Positions 13,101-25,700 of a stretch of DNA of 64,000 nt are shown in pieces. Under the pieces are notes generated by a model, which saw only the letters and a program-made list of their open reading frames with translations, was not told the DNA's origin and made no database searches. Origin of the DNA: Cardinalis cardinalis. Taxonomy: Eukaryota > Chordata > Aves > Passeriformes > Cardinalidae. Position numbers and translations under genes: made by a program. The stretch spans positions 9,106,489 to 9,170,488 of the forward strand of contig JACDOX010000014.1 of assembly GCA_014549065.1 (NCBI GenBank), given 5' to 3'. The stretch's first letter is position 1. Every line of letters starts with the position of its first letter.

Positions 13101-14297
13101 CAGAGAGATACATCAGTGACTTCTGGCAGCTCTGCCACATGCAGGNTTGTTTTGCTGCCACTGGATTATTTATTACAAACACAAATTTTAAAAACTGCTA
13201 GTCTCCATGATTCCTATGTTTTTTATNTGCATTTATATTAGTAATGTGTAGGAACACAGCTTGCAGAGGATAATATCATAAGTAGCGGAAGGAGAGGAAG
13301 AATATACAANTGTTAGAAAAAACTGAGATTTGAGAAGGAATAAGAACAGTGATTGTGTCTGGATATGTACCTAGCAGCACTCAAAAGATGCTCTCAGTTA
13401 CAGTCCTTCTGTATAGTAATGTGTAATTNCATGTTTATGAAGATATACCTGTTATAACCAATAGCAAACTATAAATTTTATGATGTTCTAGATATAGCAG
13501 ATATGTTTCTAAGCAATGTCTGTTAAATGTCACAAACACTTTATGTTACATTTTGTATTCCACTGCAAAACTCTAGTGTTGTCATATTACATATTTAGCT
13601 CCTAAAGTTGATTGATTGCTTCAGAGAAAAGTGTATATGGTATTCCACTTCTTATCTGAGTCAATGTTTTTCTCAATACTGTGAAGTAAATTAAAATAAA
13701 GTGTTTAAATCTACTGCTTATGATAAAGAAGACCAAATCTTATTCTAAAAAATGTGAAATATAACTTGTCATGTTCCTTTCACTTTGTAGAAATGCTACC
13801 ACAAGGCTTAGCCAGTTAAGTCTAATATGTTGACATTTATTTTTGCTGCAATAAATGTTAGGATTATATTTTTGCATTAAATTCTGGCATTTTTAAAGAT
13901 CACGATGACAAGTGATTTATTCTTCAAATCACTCTGGTTTGTTTTTACTTTTTGAATATGGATTTGGCCATGTGTCTCCAAGGCACAGTACAAAGCATAT
14001 TTCATATGTTTTGCAACCTATTAGTTTGATTTAAATCCACTTTTTCTGTCAGGATTTATGCAAGGCTTTCTTGATGTTATTTGCTCTGAATTATTGCCCA
14101 GAAATAATCACATGGAATCCAATTTCACACAGGCTGTGTGGCCTATGAGGTCTGTCACTGTAAAGCTCTAAAGCTTTTAAAACTTTTTCAATTGAGGTGA
14201 TTTTTCAATTTTTTTTAATAGCACTGTCTTACTTTACTTTCATATTTGTCCCTTCTCCTCAAAGTATGAAGAATTTGATTGGGTTCAGTAAGTACTG
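10111..14297. other. Long unique AT-rich noncoding stretch
   Basis: Four kilobases without a recognised repeat, RNA gene or supported coding frame. Local homopolymer and A/T runs occur, but no organised array. Confidence 0.45.
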
Positions 14298-15040
14298 TGT
14301 GATGTTTGACCCTGCCTGGACGTAAGGNCATACATAAGGACAGGGAGACATCACTCACCAAATACCATCACAGGCAAAACAGGNTNAGCTTAGGAAAATT
14401 GGTTTAAATTATTACCACCCAAATCAGAACAGGGTAATGAGTCCAAATCTTTAAATGCTCTCCCCCTGCCTGTCTTCTTCACCTTGATTTTGTCTACATC
14501 ATCCCTTTCTGCGGTGCAAGGGGACAAGGGAATGGGAGTTACAATCAGCCCATCGCATGTTGTCTCTGCCACTCCTTTCCCCTCAGGAAGAGGACTTCTC
14601 ACACTTCCTCTGCTCCAGACAGTCCTCCACAAACTTCTGCAATATAAGTCCTTCCCACAGGCTACCGTTCTTTACAAACTTCTCTGTTCCATGGGATCAC
14701 AAGTCCTGGCAGCAAATCTACTCCTGCCTGGGCTCCTATCTCCAAAGGTCCACAGGTCTTTCCCGGAACCTGGTCCAGTTCANGCTTCCCAGGGGTCACA
14801 ATCTCTATGGGCATCCCCCTGCTACAAGGTGGAGTCCTCCAGGGGCTGCAGGTGAATCTCTGCTCCCCCATGGACTTGGGCTGCAGGGGTACAGCTGCTT
14901 CCCCATGGTTTTCACCACTCTTATCTGGTGTCAAGACCATCACCTCCTCATAATTTTTGACTGACCTTGCTGTCTGCAGGGCTGTTTCTCTCACATATTC
15001 TCACTCCTGTCTTCTCTGACTGCAATTGCACTGCAGTTTT
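14298..15040 (-). mobile_element. Endogenous-retrovirus LTR-family copy (minus)
   Basis: Read on the minus strand this ends in a 'caggcagggtcaaacatc' motif and contains 'gcctgtgatggtatttggtg', 'actcccattcccttgtcccc', 'gagacaacatgcgatgggct' and several 'ctgcagccc...ccatggggg' blocks. Its far end reads 'tgagaatatgtgagagaaac'. These blocks match the plus-strand copies at 4164, 32290 and 39745, making this the most complete of the four, at about 740 bp. Higher GC than its surroundings also marks it as inserted. Overlapping open frames on both strands here are low-complexity by-products, not genes. Exact family is not assigned. Confidence 0.7.
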
Positions 15041-15133
15041 CTCCATCCTTTCTTAAGTATGTTTTCAGAGAACCTTATAATTTAAGAATGTAAAAATAAC
15101 TGAATACTCTTAAAATATTCAAAGCACTGAACT

Positions 15134-15245
15134 GTAACATACCAGGTTGGAAGGGACCTGAAAGATCATCTGCTCCAAACTTTCTTGGCAAAAGTACAGT
15201 CTAGACAAGATGGTCCAGCACCCTGTCCAGCCTAAATTCTAGGTT
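15134..15245 (-). mobile_element. CR1 LINE, short 3' fragment, minus strand
   Basis: The segment reads taacataccaggttggaagg and gacctgaaagatcatctgctcc, followed by a diverged 'caccctgtccagcctaaattc'. This is the antisense CR1 3' end, lacking a clear ATTCTATG tail. It is about 110 bp and old. Confidence 0.75.
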
Positions 15246-16639
15246 GTGTTGGCTCTTTCAATATACAAAATAAATATACAATATTTACATGTTTGTATGT
15301 CATATTTCAATGGTTAAAAATTGATATGCATTCTTTGGAAGGAAATATGATAAAAGAAGGGTTCTTGTGTTTTGGAAATGTACTAAACTTGTGTACTCAA
15401 ATGCCTCATTCAGAATTGACCGTTACAAATTAGTCCACAAGTTTTGTTTTCCAAAACACTTAACAAAAGCCCTTGAAGCATTCTATTGCTTAATTTGCAT
15501 ATATAAACATGCCTAGGGGCAGACTTAATTTAATCCTGCATATTTCTGATTACTCCTTTTCACCTCACCTTCATTTAGTAAAGGTACATATGCTGGAAGA
15601 ACTGCACTGCAGGAAAAGCTTATTTATCCTCAACATTAAAACAAACAAAATAACAATTCCCTGAATAAGTTAAAGCTAGCAAAGTGGGTTCTTTAAGTTT
15701 TTTTTTTTTCATTTTTCTGTGGATTTTTTAATGTTTCTCTGTTTTCTCTTCAGAAAACATTNAAATTTTTAACTGAATGCGGAAAGATTGCTTAATTATA
15801 GTTGCCATAAATCCGTAAAGCATCAACCAGCAGAGCACTAGAGATATGAGCTAGTTCAAATGATATAACATGTCTCCAGGAGAACTACAATCCTTGTTCA
15901 TTCTCTGTAAACGTAGTCTGATATCATGTTTTTTATACATTTCCCAAAGTCCTGATATTAGTATCTGACTGTATGGAATCTAACTACCTTCAACAAAAAC
16001 AAGCAATCAACCAAAACCACAAACTCAAACATCATTTATTGCTTTCACAGCAGCAGATAGAAAAGCTATGGGGTAAAAAGGACATTCTAGAGACATTGGA
16101 AGTAGAAGACAAGTATTAAATGTCCAGAATCAAATTATTGTCTAAGACTATGTCAACATTTGCAGTCTGGATGGGAGCAGTAATGAGCTTTTGAAGAAAA
16201 TTGCTTCACTTATNATGTGCTAAGTTAGTTCTTAAAGCTGCTTCAGACCACACATTCACACACACACCCGACCCACACGCACACACCCTTCCAGAGGAAA
16301 TTAAACCAATAAATGCCTGCACTCAATGAATATCGAAGTATTTCTCATCTATCATGCAAGTGTACTTGAGTCTTCAAAAACTCTGGACTTCGAAAACTCT
16401 GTACTTCAAAAATTGCTTTTCTTTGATATATGGAGAGCAAATGCCCTCACATATGCTTCCAGCCCTCAAGTCATTGAGGTGCCACTAATCCTTCCTCATC
16501 TACCTATTTTATTCAGAGCTCATTTTCAACTATCCCTCACAGGAACTGATCAGGTTTATGATCTGCAGAAACTGTGTTCTTCAGTAGCAGTGATCTGTGG
16601 AAAAGATGATATTAGATAGAAAGTTAATGTGTTGTGTCT
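15246..16639. other. Unique AT-rich stretch with a CA-rich run
   Basis: No gene or dispersed repeat is recognised. A CA-rich microsatellite lies at 16248-16288 (cacacattcacacacacaccc and similar, interrupted). Confidence 0.45.
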
Positions 16640-17880
16640 TCAAAGATACTTAAGGACTGACAAGCTTATTCTGCTCTCTTCTGAGGAAGAGGTTTTGCAA
16701 CATCTGTGCGCTCCCTGCTGATTTGTCCCCATGTTACCAGTAAAGGGAGGCAGCCTGGACTGGAAAAGCCATCCNGAGTCCCCTGTAGTGCTCCAATACC
16801 CAGGTGGTGACTCAGATAGAGGAGAAGACAGAGAGGAGAGAGACAACTGAGCTTGGGGTCCACATAGAGATCAGATGGAAACTCAGGAGCAGGATGTCAT
16901 GAAGAAGTGACAATGGTGGTGACAGAGCTGCCAGACCATGCTTCCAAGTAACAATAGTAAGACCACAATAGGAAGAAGAGGAGATCANCCTGATCAGCTA
17001 ATTAATATGCAGTCCCAGACTACAGACCCTTACAAGTCCTTTAGGNGTTCAGATCTCCTGGAGGAGAGGGGACTGCTGGATCTTGAAAATGTGGCAATTG
17101 CTAAGATTCTTTCATTCTTAGCATAACTGCAAGTGTATTGTCCCTTTAGTTAGACCATATGGGCAAGATTTTCCAGACTTAGTTTCTATGGAATCATGTT
17201 GGCTAACATGATGATGATGATTTTGGCCATCACATCTTTCTCCCAGATTTCTGCTTCTGTTTCTGATTTTTAATAATTTAATGCCATGTTAATCCTTTTC
17301 CTGTACCATTCCTATGTTTATTTGTGTCAGATGACAGTCTCAGGACCCAGTGGCACAGGGGCAAACAGCATTACCACAAAGCAGAACAGCATCACCAAAA
17401 TGTCACAGATGTTGTAGCCCAGGAAGAAAGCACCAGTTTCTCATTTGAGTTTAAGTTACCTTACTTATACCATCAATCTGCTCTGTTCCAGGAAAGAGGG
17501 TGTCCTGTGACCTGGGTGCTCAAATTAAATCTTCCACAGCCTGTCTAGGGTGCCTCATGCTGAGTACCGCCAAACTTAGTGGGAAGATGAAGAGGACAGA
17601 AGGCACATTGCACCACTTGAACACTTCACAGGATCTGATTTAAAGATTTGGCACATTAGTATTTGTATGGGCAATGGCGGTGGGGACAACAGACATGTCT
17701 CTTGATCTGCTGTCATCAACNTCATGAGACAAGAGAAAATGGAATGTGAGGCATTCAAAGAGACTCTCCAAAGAGCCCACACTGAAAGAAGCAAAGGTTT
17801 ATGAAATGATAGGTCGTCTGAAAGCTTTGAATTNCATGTATAGTTGGGACTTATCACACGGGAGACCAAATTAAAACTAA
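16640..17880. other. Unrecognised block of higher GC content
   Basis: This 1.2 kb block is visibly less AT-rich than its flanks and has purine-rich runs such as gatagaggagaagacagagagg. On the plus strand, acidic or charged peptide stretches are broken by stops (around 16680-17125 and 17324-17550). I do not recognise a family. It could be an old retrocopy, a decayed transposon or simply a regional GC rise. Confidence 0.3.
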
Positions 17881-19230
17881 TGTGAAGTGAAATCTTCCAA
17901 CAGGATATGATGGATATAAAATGAGACCNAACATCAACATTTTCCTACCAATAGATTTTTTTTGTGCCAAAACATTTTTTAAAACAAATATAGCCTATAA
18001 CAATCATGGTTTACTTCGACCAATTCATTTTGCATAATAGTTACACTGGTTTTGTTAGTACTTCNAGAGTAAATCTTCAGTTCTGTGCTTCTTTATACAA
18101 TCCTCCCCTAATTTTGCAATATCATTCCTGCATATTAGCTACAGATAATCCATCATATTCAATGCTAGCAAATAAGCAGATTATATAACCACTATACTGA
18201 TATTCAGTACTGCCTTTTTCATACAATGTATTAGCACCTTTGATTAGTGTCACATCGGAAACATTCTGTTAACTTCTTCCTGTCACTTCCAAGTTATTTT
18301 GAGAAAAAATGTGTGGAGTTCCCTGTCACGAACTATAGCTTACTCATTACTAGATATATACTGGGTAATTTTCTTTCCTTATTAATTTGTGGGTATAGNT
18401 CAGTGTACATGAGTCAGCAGCCTTCTTTATCTCTTTAGAATAATAACTTTTATCATGCAATTAAAAGGCCAAAACCCATTCAGATAAGGAACTGAGAAGA
18501 AATATTTCCACTAAAAGTCCTATGTTTACTGTNCTACTTTTGAGATGCCATATAGATGTAATTTGACTGTTCTGATTTAACATCATAATTCCTCAGCAAA
18601 TGTCTGACCATGTTCCTCCTTGTACATACAAATGTACATATTTTTGCTATTGCTACAGATTTACTGACCATGAATATAAACAATGAATTGATGCTAATAT
18701 GGAATANAATCCACTCCAATTCCTTGTATGCTGATTTCAGTGGTCTTTGAATCAGTCTGCTGGCATTAGAGATTTACTGAAGGAATTTGCAATTTAATAA
18801 GAATTCTGTGAAATCCCCCCAGTCCAGCTTAGACCAGTGCTTCTTCTAAGCAGTGATAGCAATGGATATGAGCCATCAGTTCAGATATCATATATCCAAA
18901 AAAAACCCCTGAAACTAAACCAAAACCAAAACCAAAAAAAAGAAAAAAGAAAAAAAAAAAAGAAAAAAAGAACAAAAGCTTCAGGATGTTGTTGACTTTT
19001 TTTTTTTCAGAGCCAGTTTTTCTCCTGGAAGTCTGTTACAACTTTCTCCAGGAAGTTTACACAAAGATTACACAGCTGGTTGACATAGTCCCTAAACTTC
19101 TGGTAACTAGAGACAGGGAGATGATAAGACAGAATCATACCTACGTGCTTGGTACATTGTTATTTAGCTGTTTGTTAAACAAACCTGTACTGATGTACAG
19201 TCTCCTTGCTGAAATTTAATAGATTTCTTT
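17881..19230. other. Unique AT-rich stretch with A-rich tract
   Basis: No gene recognised. An A-rich low-complexity tract (AAACC, AAAAG and poly-A units) spans 18898-18978. It could be a decayed poly-A tail, but no retrocopy body is identifiable beside it. Confidence 0.4.
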
Positions 19231-19254
19231 TGGGTCAGCTGTCAGCTTTTTAAA

Positions 19255-19530
19255 GGTCCCTCAGGACATTACTCTGACATTTGGTATATCAGTCACTCCC
19301 CTTATATAGTAATCATGCATTTGCTGAGAGTGAATTCTATGTTAAGATCCAGATCATTAAGATATTGAAAAGTTAAAAAACCCCAGCATTTCCTTGTTTT
19401 GACCCTTGAGGTATTCCATTTGTTGCAGATCACTGCAGATGTCAAAGCAGTGATCACTTTGATTCTGGTGGCTCAGCCAATTTTACATTACCCTTTATCT
19501 TTAGTTGTTAAATGAATTTGTCTAATTTTG
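19255..19530 (-). mobile_element. Very old CR1-like fragment
   Basis: The plus strand retains 'ccagatcattaagatattgaaaag', 'ccccagcatttccttg' and 'gacccttgaggtattccat'. These are recognisable as a strongly diverged copy of the same CR1-type segment seen at 9838-10110. Similarity is weak and edges are guesses. Confidence 0.45.
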
Positions 19531-19731
19531 TGAATATATATTGTAGTTTATGTAGATCCTAGGGTTATATCAGATCAATTCTGTGATAACTCACCACACC
19601 CACTGCTGTCTTGTCCTCAGTCACTTCTAAGCTTCAATATAATGTTGAAACACCACTGCCAGAGCCTCTGCAGCTGAAAGCTCACAAGAGATTTTACTGT
19701 TGAGAGATCTGGTAGAGAGATTTTTCTTTAG

Positions 19732-19843
19732 GGGGTACAACTAGGAGGACAGATTTTTAAATGAGTAGTGCATTGTGGGTGTAAAATGGGGTACAACTAG
19801 GAGGACAGACTCTTAAATTGGTGGTGCACTGTGGATGTTTAAT
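19732..19843 (+). repeat. 56-bp tandem duplication
   Basis: Two adjacent 56-bp units both begin ggggtacaactaggaggaca. By eye they differ at nine positions, so the duplication is not recent. No known repeat family is recognised around it. Confidence 0.85.
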
Positions 19844-20529
19844 ATGTATGAAAAGGGTAATATCATGATATCCTGAATAAAAACTACAAATTGAACCATA
19901 NAGCCTAGAGTGGAGTGCAATGACTCTCCCTTCAAGCACCCTCCCTTGGCAAGTTAGCAGAGAAAGTGAGTTAGATAAGGATAAAAAAGAATATATCCTC
20001 TTGTCAAATGATGAAAATATGCACCTTCCTTCATGTCATTACAATTCTCTAAATCTGCATTCTTTCTCATCTCTGTAGTGCTTTTCTTCTCTTCTTCTGT
20101 AAAGGACATTCCTGTCATTATCAGCACACCATCCAGCCTTAGGCAGTTATGATTACCATATACTCAAGAAGAAGAATCTTCACTAATTACCAATACATAT
20201 GACTTTCTCATTGTTCATCAAGGGCAAATTGTGATACTATCCCTGAATCTTTATAAAACACGTAACATGCACTAATGCTGAGGTATTTGTTGGAAGACTA
20301 GGTCTCCACATCAGATATGTGAAAAACGGAACAAAAAAGATAAAAGATATAAACTGAATTGTGTACTAAAAGTATAATTGTTGGGAATTTTTTTTGATGA
20401 AACAGGAAAATCCTTGCTATTCTGGAAATTATTAATAATTTTTCGTTTTAAAATTACAAAATATAAGAATAGGGCCCCTAATTCTTTCNTTCTTCTTCTA
20501 CTGCTAATTCCTTCTACATTTTGATCGTA
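19844..20529. other. Unique AT-rich noncoding stretch
   Basis: Nothing recognised: no repeat, RNA gene or supported coding frame. Confidence 0.4.
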
Positions 20530-21085
20530 AGTACTAGGCCTGTTCAGCAGTCCTCAACCCTCAAAAGAGATAGGGGGGTATAAAGCCAAATCTCTGTGTG
20601 ACACAGCTTGTGTAACCAATGATTGATCTGCTGTACCCATCTGCTCTTGATCAAGCCTTTCTCTTTAACCATAGGGACTGAGGAGAAACAGTGGAGGTCA
20701 CTATGCCCTTCAGTCTCACAGCCAGAGCTGTGAAACAACTCTTGATGTGGTTGACACTCCCCTCACAGTACCNCTGGTGCCCATGTGCATGAACAGCAGC
20801 AAAAAATAATCCAAGGGCTGGACAAATCTCATAAGCCTCTCCACATCACCTGGTATCTGGGCCTCAGGCAAGCAACAAGTCTCAGACAGCAAACAGGACT
20901 GGCAGATGAGGGCCTCCATTTGCCTTGGGAAAGAGTCTCCAGCTATTACTGCCTGCTGATTTCCTTTGATGTTGACTTGCATTTCAGGCTTGGCTGCTCT
21001 GGCACCACTTTGGACCCTTCTTCTCTCTCAGTCCACCAGGGCAATGAAGCTGTTCTGAAGCTGGAGATCTGTGTTTTTCTCCTCC
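20530..21085 (-). pseudogene. Decayed CR1 LINE ORF1 with SGNH esterase domain
   Basis: The minus strand encodes a broken esterase-like protein. One open segment (20982-20716) has VIAGDS, fitting the catalytic-serine block of SGNH/GDSL hydrolases, and about 45 residues later HMGT, fitting the Gly-x-Asn-Asp block. There the expected Asn codon holds an n and the following Asp is replaced by Gly. A second segment in another frame (20738-20544) continues the domain with a Phe-Ser-Ser and Trp-containing stretch, so a frameshift lies near 20720-20738. Upstream, to about 21085, a decayed LQLQN-type heptad region is visible with an in-frame stop. ORF1 of CR1 elements is known to carry such an esterase domain. 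No reverse transcriptase follows, so this is a dead internal CR1 fragment. Confidence 0.6.
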
Positions 21086-24000
21086 CACTCTTTCTCTAGA
21101 GTAAAATCAGTCAACTTACAGGTCTGAGTATGGCTTTTCCCCCATTTATCTGTGCACATTCAAGCTTTACACCCCTACATCTAGATAAAGATAAACAAAT
21201 CATGGTTTGGCAGAAAGATTGGTTTTGTAGATCTTGTAGGCTTTTTTGGTATGTTAGTTTTAAACTGAGCAAACTAAAATATAGAATCCTTCTGAAGGAC
21301 TGCTGGTTTTACAGACTTAGCAAGTGGCTTGCTTTACCTCCTTGAAATGAAAGAAACCAATGATACAAAATAGGTGAGCACCCAATATTTAGTTGAAAAA
21401 AGGACAAAGACTAAATCTTTCCATGAATCAAAATGACGTAATGCTACTAATCAGAAAAAAAAATACAAAAAGACTTGAAGAACCCTATGTATGAAAACTA
21501 TCGCTATTTTTTAAATATNTGGATTTATTAAATGTTTTAAACATCATTTTAAGGCTAACTGCTGTCTCACAAGCCACAATTTCCTCTCTTTTTAGNAATT
21601 TAGGATAGGGTAAGACAAGGTTGTTGACCACTCTGGTAACACANCCAAATGAGATGCTGTTTTTAGTTTCAACATGCCAAAATGTCACAGTTTCTACTTG
21701 GGTTTCATACAATCAATAAATTTTTATTTTTTCCTTTCTGAATGTGTGTACATTTATATACAAGGGAGATCAGGGAAATTCAAAGGCAGTTTACATCTAA
21801 GCTTTCTAACAAACTTTTCCTCTAGCTCTTTGTTAAATTCACATTAAATGCGAAGGAAACTGCTAGAACAAATAAGCCTATCAGTGAAAAATTGTTTGAT
21901 CATAGCTTCCAAAAAAAGAGACAAGAAACCCCCCTCAGGTATATGATTCATATATGTTGTACTTCAATTTACAGAAAAAAGGCAAAGCTCCAGGACGTTT
22001 GCACTGTAATAAATGGAACTAATCATAGAGTGCAGCTGCAATAACCTGCATACAGGAGAGTTTTCAGTTAGGCTACTGAGATACAAGAANATAAAGAATA
22101 ATAGAAAGAGAGATAATGAGTGTATCTAAATTAAACTGTGAATACAGAAAAGAATGAAAAAACAACTGAGGAAATATCTGAAAGAAAATGAAAATACTCT
22201 TATAAGTACAAATCTTAATAAAATTTATGATAGTGGATATAATACAAATAAAGCATCAGTACAAAACCAAAAATCTATGTGTATTTTATAACAAGAATTC
22301 AATAGATTCAGAAGTTTTCTGCTAATACTCTAATATGATTGAAANAACTCTGTTTCAGAATTACTCAGATTTCTACTATTTTTCAAGTTTTGCTTTTTTT
22401 CAGGTGGATTGTTTTTAAATATTAAGCATCTTTNGAGTATGGAAGTTTTAAGTGTTTATTATCCTGTTAGTTCAGAGCTTATACTTGAGAGTTTTTATGT
22501 GCCTGTTGGCAGGCAAAATACACAACAGCTTTTGGAGCAACATGTTAAAGTTTGTANAGTTTTGTAGTTTCAGGAAAAAAAGTCTGACCTGGCTCTTTTT
22601 TTAATCTATTTTTTTTCTTAATATTTGCCTTCCCAATATAGAAGGTTTTGAACTCATTCACAGACAGAAAATCAAATTGTGTGATTTTTGGAAGCCAACC
22701 CAGATAAATTAGAGTGATCAAGGTTAAAAAACATTTTTTTCTTGGGAATTAATCTCGTTCTTGCAATGACAGTCTTGAAAAGAATTTTGTTTTCTAAAAT
22801 TCCTTTATCACTACTGCTCTTAAATATTATTTTGCTAGAAGGGGTGTACTATACCATATCATGTCCCATACTGAATTATGGGACAAAAAAGACAGGGGAA
22901 AAAAAAGGGAAATTTGTCGTTTAACTTTTATTTAGTTTGTTCCAATGTTTGTAGGACACTACAGACTTCTCAAAAAGTACTGAAGTATTTTATCTTTAAC
23001 ACCTAATTCTTCCACTATAAAAACCACTTTATTATTTGTTTCCAGAACACAATGTCTGATGCTTTGGATTAAAGACTAATAAAAGAAAATTACAGCTCTT
23101 CTATAATTTGACCTTTATTCTAAAAATAAATATTTGCCTACATGTTAAACCAAGCAGTTCCATTTTCATTTGAACTCACTGTAATTNATTAACACTTGCA
23201 GCTGGTTCTAAAGTTTGTATGCTAATGAACCCCACAATTAACTTAGTTCTTTATCCATAATCTAACCACTCTGACATCAGGAAAAAGACAGCATATGGAA
23301 AGATATTCAAGCTACTCCTCCTGACTTGAACAAATTTGGTTTAAGTCCCTGTTACTGGAATTTTTATCATGTCAATAATTTTTTAGGAAATCATACATCA
23401 TACAGAGAGACTGTCCCTACAATAGCTTGATAATGAGCTGTTAATGAAAGAAAATTTATTCAAGATAAAATCAACACAACTTTGAAGTTTCCATAGTAAA
23501 TATCACTAGTGCAAACCTAAAGCCAAAGAAATCAACAGTTAACTGCCATCACGGATAAAAATGTCACTCATGCTTTTAAGTACTGTATATAATTAAAAAT
23601 GAGACAGAGAAGTTTAACATTATAAAGAGTCTTACATCCTCCCCCTTTAATGTATATTTGCATTTGTCTGTATTGTATTTGTATTTATNTTTGTTTGCTG
23701 TTCAAACTGGCAAACTAACTTTCAGACCATGCAAACACCAAATGCATCATAAACATATAATTTTTTAGAAAACCAGGGCTCAAGGAAAGGAAGTGAGTAA
23801 GACAGATCCATCTTTTTTTCTCAGGGAAAACAACCTTCTGATACCCAACTGAAAAGGTTCTTCATAGCATTGAAAATTATAATGACTGGCTTGTGAAATT
23901 AATGACAGAATTTAAAATAGATTTCTTCAAGGTTAATGAATTTAAATTCCCATATCCAAAACCTTCCAGGCTGTAAAATTCTCCCACTTTGAACCATTAT

Positions 24001-25104
24001 TGGTGTGATATCTCTAAATGTTCACCTCAGCACAAAATGCAGCATTATACACTTAAAAAAAATATATATTTTTCTGTGGTATGTGACATACAAAGAACAG
24101 TTTCTGTAGCAGCCTGCAGGCAAAATTTCAAGGTTTAAAAGCATCCTCTAGAGAAGTTTAAAAGATGACAAAGTCAATTAAGCTATAAGAAATCANTTAT
24201 TTTTATGAAGAGGGAGCTTATTAGGAATTTTATCAACAGCCAGTGCTGTACTTCATGTTTCTCCTTTGCAATTTAAAAATTCTGACTTCTGTTGCAAATT
24301 AACCACTACAGTTCAAACAACTGAGATGCTCCTTAGAGAAACACTATGTAGCACTTTCAGTCTCTGTNGAAAAAGGACATGTATTTGAATTTAGAGGCTG
24401 AAGCCTCCTCCAAACTGTTTTATTACTTAGACCTTGATAAATATCTTACAAAAAGATCTTATTATTCNCATGAAGCAAGACATTTCAGGCAATGCTAAAA
24501 ATTGCCTACTGAACTCACAGTNGGCTGCATCTCTGAAACAATCAGTTCCAAATGCAGAACGAAATGTACAGTGATAAATGAAGCAGTCAGAGACTGTCAC
24601 TAGTGCCTCTAACTGAATGATAAAGCACAAGAAACCTTCCACAGATGTTGAAATTATGAGGGAGCAAAGCAGGTGCTTAAATTCTATTTACTAAAAATAG
24701 AAACAATCATCAAGTTACAAAAGGAGCCTACATTTCATATGTCAAGCTCAACCTGTGCTGTGCATTGCAGTACTCTACTGTTTTATGATGAGCCTAGTAC
24801 TTCACATTTTGGTCCATAATGATGCGTGTGCTCTACATTTTACAAGCATGGGAAAGATTCACACTACATTAAATAAATCTTCCTAAAAGCTTTTTNTAAA
24901 AATAGCATTATATTAAAATATTTTAATATGCTAACAAATATTAAGTTTTCAACCCTATTAACATTCTCATTTATTTTTCTCTGCTAAACATTATCATTAT
25001 CTAGGAACAAAATATTTTGCTAATTCTGACATTTTAAATGAGATAAAATCATTGTTTAAATATTAACCATGGAGACATTNTAGCCATGATCATAATTGTT
25101 GGAC
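21086..25104. other. Long unique AT-rich noncoding stretch
   Basis: No gene or dispersed repeat is recognised over 4 kb. A perfect 20-bp AT palindrome lies at 24910-24929. Homopolymer runs are common. Confidence 0.45.
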
Positions 25105-25700
25105 TGGTCTATTTACATTAGGGAGAGCATTGCCCACAGGCTGAGGGAGGTGATCCTGCCCCTGTACTCAGCCCTAGTGAAGCTCATCTGGAGTTCTGTG
25201 TCCAGTTCTGGGCTCCTCAGTATCAGAGAGACATGGAGCTCCTGGAACAGGCCCAGAGNAGGGTGACAAAGATAATGAAGGGACAGAACATCTCTGTTGT
25301 GAGGACAGGCTGAGGGAGCTGGGCCTNTTCAGCCTCGAGAAGACACAACTGGGAGGGGAGCTCATCAGTGTCTNTCAGTACCTGAAGGGAGGGTGGCAGG
25401 AGAATGGAGCCAGGCTCTGCTCAGTGGAGCCAAGCAACAGGACAAGAGGCAATGGGCAGAAACTGATGNTGAGAAGTTCCACCAGAATATAAAGAAGAGC
25501 TTAACTGTGCAGTGACCACACTTGGAACAGGTTGCCCAGAGATTTTGTAGAGTGTCCATCAGTGGAGATATTTGAGAACCATCTGGACACAATCCTGTGC
25601 CATGTGCTCTAGGATGGCTCTGCTTGAGCAGGGAGGCTGGACCAGATGACCCACTGTGATCCTTCCCAATCTTACCCAAGATTCTGAGGTTCTGTACTTT
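25105..25700 (+). mobile_element. CR1 LINE, long 3' portion, plus strand
   Basis: About 590 bp of plus-strand CR1. The order is 'gggagagcattgcccacagg', 'ctcatctggagttctgtgtcc', 'gagctcctggaacaggcccag', 'gtgaggacaggctgagggag', 'cctgaagggagggtggcagg', 'ccagaatataaagaagagc', 'ggttgcccagagattttgta' and a final 'accagatgacccactgtgatc...cttcccaat', with a diverged terminus 'agattctgaggttctgt'. This covers the end of the reverse transcriptase ORF region and the 3' UTR. Antisense open frames at 25174-25679 are artefacts. It is the longest uninterrupted CR1 in the window. Confidence 0.95.

Noticed and set aside
14390..14994. Overlapping 80-135-codon frames on both strands
   Set aside because: They fall inside the minus-strand LTR-family copy and have no domain signature.
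24910..24929. 20-bp perfect AT palindrome
   Set aside because: It is composed only of A and T in a very AT-rich context, so it is expected by chance.
25174..25679. Minus-strand open frames over the 25 kb CR1
   Set aside because: Antisense of a well-recognised CR1 element.
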